Shown one piece after another: positions 1 to 7,571 of a DNA stretch of 15,671 nt. The translations under genes were made by a program, and so were the position numbers. Below the pieces are notes generated by a model, which worked only from the letters and a program-made list of their open reading frames with translations, did no database searches and was not told the DNA's origin. The stretch covers positions 1 to 15,671 of the forward strand of contig CAZGTM010000076.1 of assembly GCA_964528595.1 (NCBI GenBank). Reading direction: 5' to 3'. This DNA comes from CAYFKJ01 sp964528595 (GTDB taxonomy: Bacteria > Pseudomonadota > Alphaproteobacteria > UBA2966). How positions within the stretch are numbered: the first letter of the stretch is position 1; each line of letters starts with the position of its first letter.

Positions 1-531
<531 letters not shown>

Positions 532-561
532 ACCGGGTTTCGAGAACAGGGATAGCAAACC

Positions 562-960
562 ATGTCCGATACGGTTTCCTTCGAACTCGTCTCACCCGAA
601 CGTCTCCTGATGTCGGAGGACTGCGAAATGGTCGTGGTGCCCGGCATGGAAGGCGACTTCGGCGTCCTTGCCGGACACGCCCCGATGATCTCGGCGGTGC
701 GGCCCGGCGTGATCGAGGTGCATGAAGGGACGACAGTGAAGGCGCGGGTCTTCATTTCCGGCGGTCTGGCCGAAGTCACGTCAGACCGCCTGACCGTGCT
801 GGCCGAGGATGCCGTACCGGTCGCCGACCTCGACGCCGCCGACCTCGACCAGCGCATCAAGGATGCCGGCGAGGACCTGGAAGACGCCGAAACCGACGAG
901 GCCCGCCACAAGGCCGAAGCCACCATCGCCCTCCTGACGGAGATGCGCCAGGCAGTCTAG
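562..960 (+). CDS. atpC: ATP synthase F1 subunit epsilon
   Basis: This 132-residue protein is the epsilon subunit of the F1 central stalk, which couples rotation to catalysis and can inhibit ATP hydrolysis. Residues 1-85 form the expected beta-sandwich domain: FELVSPERLL near the start, the VVPGMEGDFGVLAGHAP segment characteristic of the family, then FISGGLAEV. Residues about 86-132 are the charged helical C-terminal domain. Length is normal for alphaproteobacterial epsilon subunits. The ATG start lies 30 bp after the atpD stop, with a purine-rich AGGGA upstream. It is the last gene of the atp operon, because a strong intrinsic terminator follows 25 bp after the stop codon. Confidence 0.97.
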   Translation: MSDTVSFELVSPERLLMSEDCEMVVVPGMEGDFGVLAGHAPMISAVRPGVIEVHEGTTVKARVFISGGLAEVTSDRLTVLAEDAVPVADLDAADLDQRIKDAGEDLEDAETDEARHKAEATIALLTEMRQAV

Positions 961-985
961 CGCGCGATATTTGATCTGAAAAAGA

Positions 986-1019
986 GGGGCGTGTACTGCG
1001 GTGCGCGCCCCTTTTTTTT
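986..1019 (+). terminator. Rho-independent terminator of the atp operon
   Basis: An 11-bp stem (986-996 with 1001-1011; GGGGCGTGTAC against GTGCGCGCCCC, with two G-U pairs) closes a TGCG loop flanked by C and G, which is a UNCG-class stable tetraloop. Eight T residues follow at 1012-1019. A run of A residues upstream (980-983) makes the structure partly symmetrical. It begins 25 bp after the atpC stop and ends 63 bp before the permease start, so it separates the two transcription units. Confidence 0.93.
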
Positions 1020-1082
1020 GTTCGCCCCCTGCGGCAACGTGGCGCGCTGTCAAATTGCCCGACGAATGCTTAGGTTGAAGGC

Positions 1083-2306
1083 ATGGAGAGCCCGAAAACC
1101 GAACTCCGGCGACGTTTGACCCTGGTGCCGCTGGCGCTTTATGGCCTGGGCACGACGATCGGTGCTGGTATTTACGCGCTGGTCGGCGAGATGGCGGCAA
1201 CGGCGGGAATGCAGATGCCCATCGCCTTTCTTGTCGCCGCCGTGCTGGCCGGATTGACGGGACTGTCGTTTGCCGAGTTGTCGGCGCGCTATCCCCTGGC
1301 GGCGGGGGAGGCGGTTTACGTGCGCGAGGGCTTCAACGTCCCGGCCCTGGCGCTGGCCGTCGGCCTGCTGGCCGTGGCGGCCGGTACGGTGTCGGCGGCG
1401 GGCATCGTCAACGGCTTCGTCGGCTACGTCCAATCCCTCATCGAGGTCCATCGCGCCATCGCCATCGTGGGCCTGGTCCTCGTTTTAGCCGGTTTCGCGG
1501 CCTGGGGCATCGGCGAATCTGTTGCCGCCGCCGCCGTCATCACGGTGATCGAATTGGGCGGCCTGGTCCTTGTGATCGCGTTCGGCGGCGTCCACCTGGC
1601 CGATTTTCCCGCCCGCGCCGCCGAGTTCCTGCCGACCTGGGATGCCGGCGTCTGGGGCGGCATTTTCGCGGGCACCTTCCTCGCCTTCTACGCTTTTATC
1701 GGATTCGAGGACATCGTCAACGTGGCGGAGGAAACCAAGGACGCGACGCGTACCGTGCCCCGGGCTATCCTGTTGACCCTGGCCGTCACGGCGGTGGCCT
1801 ACATCCTGATCTCGGTTGTCGCGGTCTTGGCGGTACCGCTGGCCGAACTTTCGGGCCACGGCGCGCCGCTCAAACTGATCTTTGCCCAGGCGACGGGTGG
1901 CTCAGGTGCGTTGATCGGCATTATCGGCATACTGGCGATGGTCAACGGCGCCCTCATCCAACTCATCAAGTCGGCGCGGGTGCTCTATGGATTGGCCCGC
2001 CAGGGCGTCCTGCCGGCCTGGCTGGGCAGCGTTAACGCGGTGACCCGGACGCCGTTGAAGGCGACGGCGCTGGTTGCGAGCTGCATTCTTGTGTTGGCCT
2101 TGTGGTTCCGGCTGGCCGGCCTGGCCGAAGCGACGTCGGTGATCACACTGGTGATCTTCAGCCTGGTGAACCTGGCGCTCTTGCGCATCAAACGGCGCGA
2201 CCCTGCGCCGGACGGCATACCGATCATGCCAAAGTGGATTCCGGTCGCCGGATTTGTCGTGAGTTTCGGTTTTCTGATTGGCGAGATCCGCCACCTGATC
2301 GGCTGA
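1083..2306 (+). CDS. APC superfamily amino-acid permease
   Basis: This is a 407-residue polytopic inner-membrane protein of the amino acid-polyamine-organocation family, probably importing or exchanging amino acids. The exact substrate is not readable from the sequence. TM1 carries the broken-helix motif GTTIGAGIYALVGE (about residues 23-36), matching the GxxIGAGIF substrate-binding signature. TM6 reads FIGFEDIVNVAEETKDATRTVP, the family's other hallmark, and TM8 ends in SARVLYGLARQGVLP. I count about 11 hydrophobic segments where 12 are usual, and the protein is shorter than typical members (430-480), so the last helix seems to be missing. The ATG start is preceded by TTGAAGG. The gene stands alone between the atp terminator and a convergent gene, with its stop only 4 bp from the opposing stop. 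Confidence 0.9.
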   Translation: MESPKTELRRRLTLVPLALYGLGTTIGAGIYALVGEMAATAGMQMPIAFLVAAVLAGLTGLSFAELSARYPLAAGEAVYVREGFNVPALALAVGLLAVAAGTVSAAGIVNGFVGYVQSLIEVHRAIAIVGLVLVLAGFAAWGIGESVAAAAVITVIELGGLVLVIAFGGVHLADFPARAAEFLPTWDAGVWGGIFAGTFLAFYAFIGFEDIVNVAEETKDATRTVPRAILLTLAVTAVAYILISVVAVLAVPLAELSGHGAPLKLIFAQATGGSGALIGIIGILAMVNGALIQLIKSARVLYGLARQGVLPAWLGSVNAVTRTPLKATALVASCILVLALWFRLAGLAEATSVITLVIFSLVNLALLRIKRRDPAPDGIPIMPKWIPVAGFVVSFGFLIGEIRHLIG

Positions 2307-2310
2307 AATC

Positions 2311-2970
2311 TCAGGACTCCGGTTTTACCTCGATCATGACCTCGGCGTACTGCAGCGACAGGTCCTGGGCGGCCGCAACCTCGGCCTCAGACAGCGATTT
2401 CGTTGCTTCGTTGCGCTTGGCGATGGCGGCATCGCGGGCCTCGCCTTGCTGACTGGCGGCGGCGAGATTGAACCAGGCATAGGCTTCCAGGGGATCGGTC
2501 CGCACGCCACGGCCGTATAGATGGACAAAGCCGAGTTCAAGCTGGGCCGGTCCATGACCCCGCATGGCGGCCCGGGTGAGGAACTCTTTGGCTTTTACGT
2601 AACTCTGCGGCGGGCCGTCGCCGCGGGCATAGAGTTTGGCGATCTCCGTCAGCGCCCACAGATGGTTCTTCTTGGCCGCCGGCGTCAGGTATTTGAGCGC
2701 GCGCGAATAGTTGATCTGAACGCCGAGACCCTGGAGGTACATCTTGCTCAGAATAACGTTCGCCTTGAGCGACCGTTTCTTCTTGCGCATGTCCTTCTTG
2801 AGCTGCTTCAGGGCCGTGGCGTAATCGCCCTTTTCGAATGCCGGTTCGGCTTCCTTGACGCCCGCCCCGACCGGCGAGGAAGCCAGTCCGGCCGCCAGCA
2901 GCGCAGCGGCGGTAAGCCTGAAAATGATCCTTAAGTCGCTCATAACAATGGCCAATTTAGCTTTTTCCAT
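2311..2970 (-). CDS. Sel1/TPR-like repeat secreted protein
   Basis: This 219-residue protein has a probable Sec signal peptide (hydrophobic core LTAAALLAAGLASSPVGA, ending near residue 36) followed by helical Sel1-type repeats. Repeats of about 36 residues are recognisable: VILSKMYLQGLGVQINYSRAL, then LTEIAKLYARGDGPPQSYVKA, then LELGFVHLYGRGVRTDPLEAYAWFN in shorter overlapping blocks, with AYAWFNLAAA being very typical. Sel1 repeats usually mediate protein-protein contacts; a specific partner cannot be named. The start is uncertain: the second Met (codon starting at 2943, MSDLRIIFRL) gives a more conventional signal peptide, and neither start has a clear Shine-Dalgarno sequence. It lies 24 bp after rppH and is probably the last gene of the minus-strand cluster. 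I see no lipobox cysteine and no obvious terminator after it. Confidence 0.8.
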   Translation of the reverse strand: MEKAKLAIVMSDLRIIFRLTAAALLAAGLASSPVGAGVKEAEPAFEKGDYATALKQLKKDMRKKKRSLKANVILSKMYLQGLGVQINYSRALKYLTPAAKKNHLWALTEIAKLYARGDGPPQSYVKAKEFLTRAAMRGHGPAQLELGFVHLYGRGVRTDPLEAYAWFNLAAASQQGEARDAAIAKRNEATKSLSEAEVAAAQDLSLQYAEVMIEVKPES

Positions 2971-2994
2971 GCCATTTCGCCAGTTCTCTGCGAA

Positions 2995-3510
2995 TTAGCC
3001 CCGTGACCGAGCTTCTTCCAGCGCCTTTAGATGGGGGTTGAATTCCGCCAGAATGCGCCGGTATAGGTCGCTTTTGAACTGCACGATCAGGTTCGGCAAC
3101 TGAGCCGGTTCGGCCCAGCGCCAGTCGCCGAATTCCTTGTGGTGCACGTTGAGATCGATGTCGTCGTCGGTGCCCGTGAAGGCCATGAGGAACCATTTCT
3201 GACGCTGACCGCGATACCGTCCGCCCCACAACCGGCCAATCATGTCCGGCGGCAGGTCGTAGTCGATCCAGCCGCGGCTTTCGGCCACGATTTCCGCCTT
3301 TTCCGCCGGTACGCCGGTTTCCTCATAGAGTTCACGCAGCGCAGCCGTCTCGGGCGTTTCACCTTCGTCGATACCGCCCTGGGGCATCTGCCAGGCGTCG
3401 GACGGCATGTCCAGGCGGCTGCCCACGAACACTTTGCCCTCGGCATTCACCAGCATGATGCCGGCGCACGGCCGGTACGGCAGGTCGTCCGGATTGGCTT
3501 CGGCGGTCAT
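2995..3510 (-). CDS. rppH: RNA pyrophosphohydrolase (Nudix hydrolase)
   Basis: This 171-residue cytoplasmic enzyme removes pyrophosphate from 5'-triphosphorylated mRNA and so primes RNase E decay. A full Nudix box is present at residues 45-67 (GGIDEGETPETAALREL then YEETGV), with all consensus positions of GX5EX7REUXEEXGU intact. The YRPCAGIMLVN start, SDAWQMPQGG, the QKWFLMAF strand and the EFGDWRWAE segment are characteristic of RppH/IalA rather than other Nudix hydrolases. Length fits the family (155-175). Its ATG overlaps the stop of the upstream deacetylase-like gene as ATGA (3507-3510), so the two are probably translationally coupled. Because other Nudix enzymes accept dinucleoside polyphosphates, an additional activity of that kind cannot be excluded. 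Confidence 0.95.
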   Translation of the reverse strand: MTAEANPDDLPYRPCAGIMLVNAEGKVFVGSRLDMPSDAWQMPQGGIDEGETPETAALRELYEETGVPAEKAEIVAESRGWIDYDLPPDMIGRLWGGRYRGQRQKWFLMAFTGTDDDIDLNVHHKEFGDWRWAEPAQLPNLIVQFKSDLYRRILAEFNPHLKALEEARSRG

Positions 3511-4973
3511 CGGATCGGTTGGGTGTTTGCCACGGCCGTCAACGGCGCCAGCACCAGGCCCTTCTTCTCCATACCCGCGATCCAGGCCGAAAGCCGTTCG
3601 ACCGTGACCGGGAAGGGGAAGGCGATGCCGACCGAGGTACCGACCGACTTGGCGATGCGCTCCAACTCGTAGAGCCGGGCATCGATACTGACCCGCGACG
3701 CCTCGCGGTCGATGAAGCGGTTGTTGGCGGCGCGCGGCATGTCAATTTCCTTGGCGACGCGGGCGGCGACGCTCTTGCGGTTGGCGCGGGCGTCCAGATA
3801 CAAGAGCCCGCGCTCCTTCAAGGCCTGCAGAACGGGCTGCATATGGGTCTCGGAGGCCGTGAATTTGGCGCCCATGTAATTGGTAACGCCGACGTAGCCG
3901 GGGAACCGGCCCAACAGCCAGTTGAGCCGCTCCATGTTCTCTTCGGCCGGAATGCTGGTCAGCAGAGTGTGCGGACCGGGATCGCTGTTGGGATAGTCGG
4001 CGGGCTCCATGGGTAGTTCGAGCAGCACCTCGTGTCCGGCCGCGCGGGCCTGGGCGATCCAGTCACCGAGGTTTTTCGCGTATGGCACGAAGGCCAGCGT
4101 AACCGCACCGGGAAGCTGCTGGATGGCGCTTTGCGTCGGCGCCTGGCTCAACCCCAGGCCAGCGACGATCACGGCGACCAGCGGCTTTTTGGCCTCCGGT
4201 TTGGTAAAGGGCCGGGCGTAGACCTGCCAGGCCTGACGGCCGTCCGGTGCGATTTTGGGTAGGGGCCCTGACGTGGTCTCGTCGATCATTTCGGGATCGA
4301 CCGCCGCCATTTTGACATCGCTCTTGACCGTGTCGGATGCGCCTTTTGTGGCCCCCGACATCACGGCGGCCATTCTCGCATCACCCTTAGCCGGTTTCGC
4401 ACCACCGGTTGTTTTCCCGGCTGCGGCGGTTTTCGGTGCTTTTTCCGTCTCCTCGGGCGATTTCGGCGGCACGGCCTTTTGCGTCGGAACCTTTTGAACC
4501 GGAACGGCCTTCTTTTTCGCCTTGGGTGGGCTCGGGGGAGGTCCCAGTTTTGCCGTTACGGTGACGGGTTTCCGTGCCTCGGCATAGGCTTCCTCATCGA
4601 AGCTGAAGGCGAGCCAGCCGACGATACCGCCCAGCGCGAGAATAAGAACCAATGAAGAGGCGATAAGGGCGATCAGCCCGATCGGGACGCCGTCGCCTCC
4701 GTCATCATCGTAATCGTCGTCATCGTTGTAATCGTCATAGTCATCATCGTCATCATCGTCGTCGTAGCCGCCGTAGTCATCGTCGTCGTCATCGTCGTCT
4801 TCGAAGCCGCCATAGTCATCGTCGTCATCGTCGTCAGCGTCGTCTTCGTAGCCGCCGTAGTCGTCGTCGCCTCCATCTTCTTCGTCGCCGTCGGATAAAT
4901 CGAGGGAGACGCCGTCTTCATCGCCGTCTTCATCGGCATCATATTCGTCGTCGAAATCGTTTTCGTCAGACAA
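3507..4973 (-). CDS. Divergent polysaccharide deacetylase family membrane protein with poly-Asp N-terminus
   Basis: This 488-residue protein has four parts. Residues 1-94 are extremely acidic, with Asp runs up to eight and three DYGGY/DYGGF units at 38-42, 53-57 and 66-70. Residues about 96-123 form one transmembrane helix (VPIGLIALIASSLVLILALG core). Residues 135-260 are a Lys/Pro/Ala/Thr-rich linker. Residues 262-485 match the divergent polysaccharide deacetylase (DUF610, E. coli YibQ) family: PLVAVIVAGLGLS, LAFVPYAK, LLELPMEP, YMGAKFTAS, GLLYLDARAN. By the usual topology rule for a signal anchor, the acidic part would be cytoplasmic and the deacetylase-like domain periplasmic. The Asp-Asp normally seen after the first strand is Ala-Gly here, so catalysis is doubtful. 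The start is TTG: an in-frame TAG lies directly before it and a GGAG sits 7 nt upstream. Its role is probably in envelope or septal biology, inferred from its envC and ctpA neighbours. Confidence 0.88.
   Translation of the reverse strand: MSDENDFDDEYDADEDGDEDGVSLDLSDGDEEDGGDDDYGGYEDDADDDDDDDYGGFEDDDDDDDDYGGYDDDDDDDDYDDYNDDDDYDDDGGDGVPIGLIALIASSLVLILALGGIVGWLAFSFDEEAYAEARKPVTVTAKLGPPPSPPKAKKKAVPVQKVPTQKAVPPKSPEETEKAPKTAAAGKTTGGAKPAKGDARMAAVMSGATKGASDTVKSDVKMAAVDPEMIDETTSGPLPKIAPDGRQAWQVYARPFTKPEAKKPLVAVIVAGLGLSQAPTQSAIQQLPGAVTLAFVPYAKNLGDWIAQARAAGHEVLLELPMEPADYPNSDPGPHTLLTSIPAEENMERLNWLLGRFPGYVGVTNYMGAKFTASETHMQPVLQALKERGLLYLDARANRKSVAARVAKEIDMPRAANNRFIDREASRVSIDARLYELERIAKSVGTSVGIAFPFPVTVERLSAWIAGMEKKGLVLAPLTAVANTQPIR
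4692..4973 (-). repeat. Asp-codon (GAC/GAT) simple-sequence tract
   Basis: This stretch encodes residues 1-94 of the deacetylase-like protein and consists largely of GAC and GAT codons (seen on the + strand as tcatcgtcgtc-type triplets), broken by GGCGGCT-type segments coding DYGGY/F. It is a degenerate trinucleotide microsatellite. Length changes in steps of three would keep the frame, so the acidic tract could vary between strains without inactivating the gene. Confidence 0.85.
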
Positions 4974-4984
4974 CTATGGACTCC
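4971..4984 (-). promoter_or_regulatory. Shine-Dalgarno and TTG start of the deacetylase-like gene
   Basis: On the minus strand the order is GGAG (4984-4981), seven bases, then TTG (4973-4971). The triplet just before the TTG is an in-frame TAG, so the reading frame cannot begin further upstream. The next in-frame ATG is about 200 codons downstream, inside the linker and beyond the membrane helix. These facts fix the start at the rare TTG codon and may keep expression modest. Confidence 0.8.
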
Positions 4985-4996
4985 GAACCATCAAAC

Positions 4997-5030
4997 AGCC
5001 GGCTGGTGGGCCGAAGGGCCCGACCCGGCT
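4997..5030 (-). promoter_or_regulatory. Intercistronic hairpin between the ctpA-type and deacetylase-like genes
   Basis: Thirteen base pairs can form in three blocks: 4997-5001 with 5026-5030, 5005-5007 with 5023-5025, and 5008-5012 with 5017-5021. The bulges are small (three bases on one side, one base on the other) and the apical loop has four bases. It starts at the ctpA stop codon and ends 12 bases before the GGAG of the next gene. No T-run follows in the minus-strand direction, so it is not a classical terminator. A role in mRNA stabilisation, processing or uneven expression is inferred. Confidence 0.6.
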
Positions 5031-6312
5031 AGTTATTCACGACCTTGCCTTGGTAGAGGGCGAGCCCACGCAACAAGTCGAGGGCCCGGATCAGCTGGTA
5101 GTCCTGTGGCGCCGCATCGGTCACCGGTTTTGCGCCGTTGTTCTCTTCGGTTTTGATGCCGTTTTCGCCGTTGGTGTTCTTAATCGCATTGCGCAGGTTG
5201 GCTTCAGAGCGGCGCGGGCGGGCATCGAGAACTTCGAGTTTGGCCTGCTGAACCAGGATATCGGGCGAAATTCCCGTCTGCTGGATGGAGCGGCCCGATG
5301 GCGTGTAGTAGAGCGACGTCGTGAGACGCATGGCGCCGTGGCCGGCCAGGGGCATGATGGTCTGGACCGAACCCTTGCCGAACGATTTGGTTCCCAAAAG
5401 GATGGCCCGGCGGTGATCCTGCAGGGCGCCGGCAACGATTTCCGAGGCGGATGCCGACCCGCCGTTGATCAGCACGATCACGGGTTTGCCGTCAGCCAGG
5501 TCACCGTCACGTGCGCTGAAGCGCTGCACGTCCGCCGGATCCTTGGCCCGGGTGGAAACGATTTCGCCCTGATCCAGGAAGGCGTCCGATACGGCGACCG
5601 CCTGGTCCAAAAGGCCTCCGGGATTGTTCCTCAAATCCAGAATGACTCCGGTGAAATTTTCGCCGAGCTGCTCCTTGAGCTTGCTGATGGCGCGCTTCAA
5701 ACCGCTTTCGGTCTGTTCACTAAACGAAGTGATGCGGACGTAGGCGGCGTTGCCTTCGGCCCGCGAGCGCACGCTTTGCACCTTGATGACGGCGCGGGTG
5801 ATGGACACCTCCAGCGGTTTGTCGGTGCCTTCCCGGCTGATCGTGAGCTTGATGTTGGTGTTGACCGGGCCGCGCATCTTTTCGACTGCCTGGGCCAGGG
5901 TCAGGCCTAGCACCTGTTCGTCGTCGATGTGCGTGACCAGGTCGCCCGCCTTGACGCCGGCCCGGAAAGCCGGCGTATCGTCGATCGGGGAGACAACCTT
6001 GACGTAACCGTTCTCCATCGTGACCTCGATGCCGAGGCCGCCAAACTCGCCCTTGGTCTGGACCTGCATGTCGCGGTAGTTCTTGGCGTTGAGGTAACTG
6101 GAATGCGGATCCAGCGACGTCAACATGCCGTTGATGGCTGCTTCGATCAGATCCTCGTCGGTGACCTCGCGGACGTATTCAGCGCGGACACGTTCAAAAA
6201 CGTCGCCAAAAAGATTGAGCTGGCGATAGGTTTCGGAGCTCTCTGCCGCGGCCTGAACCGCCATGGTCATGAGCGCGAAACCCGTTAGTCCGGCGACGAT
6301 TTTATTGCGCAT
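5029..6312 (-). CDS. ctpA: S41 family carboxy-terminal processing protease
   Basis: This 427-residue periplasmic serine protease has a signal peptide (MRNKIVAGLTGFALMTMAVQ, cleavage probably after AAA at about residue 23). A helical N-terminal part follows, containing the family-typical SLDPHSSYL (66-74). A PDZ domain spans roughly 88-165 (GGLGIEVT to ISREG), and the S41 protease domain covers about 175-350. The catalytic pair is visible: Ser288 in GGSASASEI and Lys313 in FGKGSVQ, 25 residues apart as in E. coli Prc, with Gln317 four residues after the lysine. DLRNNPGGLL is also characteristic. Such proteases trim lipoproteins and degrade peptidoglycan hydrolases; the actual substrate here is unknown. 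The ATG overlaps the stop of the envC-type gene as TAATG, implying coupled translation with its activator-like neighbour. Confidence 0.94.
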   Translation of the reverse strand: MRNKIVAGLTGFALMTMAVQAAAESSETYRQLNLFGDVFERVRAEYVREVTDEDLIEAAINGMLTSLDPHSSYLNAKNYRDMQVQTKGEFGGLGIEVTMENGYVKVVSPIDDTPAFRAGVKAGDLVTHIDDEQVLGLTLAQAVEKMRGPVNTNIKLTISREGTDKPLEVSITRAVIKVQSVRSRAEGNAAYVRITSFSEQTESGLKRAISKLKEQLGENFTGVILDLRNNPGGLLDQAVAVSDAFLDQGEIVSTRAKDPADVQRFSARDGDLADGKPVIVLINGGSASASEIVAGALQDHRRAILLGTKSFGKGSVQTIMPLAGHGAMRLTTSLYYTPSGRSIQQTGISPDILVQQAKLEVLDARPRRSEANLRNAIKNTNGENGIKTEENNGAKPVTDAAPQDYQLIRALDLLRGLALYQGKVVNN

Positions 6313-7571
6313 TATCCGCTAACCTTCCTCTCACTCGCAGCCAACCAGGGTAAGGGGTTGATCGGTTCGTTCTCGCGACGCAATTCGAGATAGAGCGTCG
6401 GCGAACCTCCCCCCGCACTAGGGCCTAAATTGTTGCCGCGGCCCATATGGCCAACGGGTTCGCCGGCCAGCAACCACTGCCCGACAACGCCGTCGATGCG
6501 AGACATCCCGGCAATAAGCGTATGATATCCCTCGCCATGGCTGATGATCAAGAGTTGCCCATAACGGCGGAACGGCCCGGCATAGACCACGCGGCCGTCG
6601 TAGGGCGCCACGACCGGTGCGGCGGCCCGCGTGGAGATGCGAATTCCCTTCGATCTGATGCCGCTGTCGCTGCGCTGGCCGAAGTGCGTGACGATGCGCC
6701 CGCGGGCCGGCAGCGGCAGGCGTCCGCGTTCGCCCGAAAAGCTGCTGCCTTCGCTGAGCGGCGGTGCAACCGAGACGCCGGCCTGGCGGGCCCGCCCCTC
6801 TTCCTCGGTCAGTTTCCGCATCAACGTGCGCAAATCCTCGGCTTCCTCGGCCAGCCGGGCCATGCGGCGTTTTTCCTTGGCGCTGGCGACCATGACCAGC
6901 GTGCGCTGCCGCGCCGTGCGCTTCATCAGCCGGTTGAGGGCAATGCGTTCCTTGCTCAGGTTTTCGCTGGCCGAGGCCAGTTTGGCGCGTTTCGAGCTGA
7001 TCTCGCGACGCACGTTGCGCAGGGCCGAGAGTTCCGCCGACAGGGCGTCGGCGCGGCGTTCCATCTCCGGAATGACGGCCGACAGCACCAGCGAACCCCG
7101 CACCATGTCGACCGGGGGCGACGGGCTGGCAATCAAGGCTTCGGGGGGCTGGCGGGAGAGCCGGGCGAGGGTGCCCAGGGTATCCGCCAGAGCCGTGCGG
7201 CGGCGCTTGAGACTGGCGGATTTGGCTGCCTCCTCGGCGGACAGGGCACTCAAGCGCTGCTCCAGCGTAGTCACCTTGTCTTCCTGGCGCTGAACCGAAG
7301 CCGCCGCCCCGATCAGGGATCGGCGCATTTCGACGACGTCGCGTTTCAGCCGCTGAGCCTTGTTTTCCAGGTTTTTGGTGACGCCACGGCGCTTTTCCAA
7401 CTCGCGTTCGACGTCCTGCAATTTCTTCTTGGCCGTGGCGGAGATGTCGTTGTCGGCGGCAAAGCCGGACGGGCCGGCGATCCCCATGGCGAGTATCGCG
7501 CACCCGAGGATGAATGCGGCCAGCCGGGCCATCCTTGGCCGCCTAGGCAATGGCTTGGTTTGCTTCGGCAT
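6312..7571 (-). CDS. envC: EnvC-like murein hydrolase activator (degenerate M23/LytM domain)
   Basis: This 419-residue protein has a basic N-terminus and a signal-like segment (MARLAAFILGCAILAMGIAG, from residue 14). A long coiled-coil region follows (about 42-260, rich in Lys, Arg, Glu, Leu), then a C-terminal LytM/M23 domain (about 288-415: GRIVTHFGQR, VVAPYDGRVVYAGPFRRYG, LLIISHGEGYHTLIAGM, GEPVGHMG, PTLYLELRR). The zinc-binding positions appear lost: SKGIRIST stands where active enzymes have HxGxD, and no HxH is present after the GEGYHTLIAG segment. This matches EnvC, which switches on amidases during septum splitting and does not cut peptidoglycan itself. The ATG at 7571 overlaps the end of gpmI by 29 bp. 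The second Met (codon starting at 7532) lies 10 bp after the gpmI stop and is an equally good start. Confidence 0.92.
   Translation of the reverse strand: MPKQTKPLPRRPRMARLAAFILGCAILAMGIAGPSGFAADNDISATAKKKLQDVERELEKRRGVTKNLENKAQRLKRDVVEMRRSLIGAAASVQRQEDKVTTLEQRLSALSAEEAAKSASLKRRRTALADTLGTLARLSRQPPEALIASPSPPVDMVRGSLVLSAVIPEMERRADALSAELSALRNVRREISSKRAKLASASENLSKERIALNRLMKRTARQRTLVMVASAKEKRRMARLAEEAEDLRTLMRKLTEEEGRARQAGVSVAPPLSEGSSFSGERGRLPLPARGRIVTHFGQRSDSGIRSKGIRISTRAAAPVVAPYDGRVVYAGPFRRYGQLLIISHGEGYHTLIAGMSRIDGVVGQWLLAGEPVGHMGRGNNLGPSAGGGSPTLYLELRRENEPINPLPWLAASERKVSG

Noticed and set aside
4673..4942. 89-codon - strand frame rich in Thr and Met
   Set aside because: It is a shifted reading of the GAC/GAT triplet tract in the deacetylase-like gene and has no independent evidence.
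6418..7503. 361-codon - strand frame in a shifted register of the envC-type gene
   Set aside because: Composition is Arg/Gly/Pro/His-rich and no motif is present, while the other register gives a full coiled coil and LytM domain.
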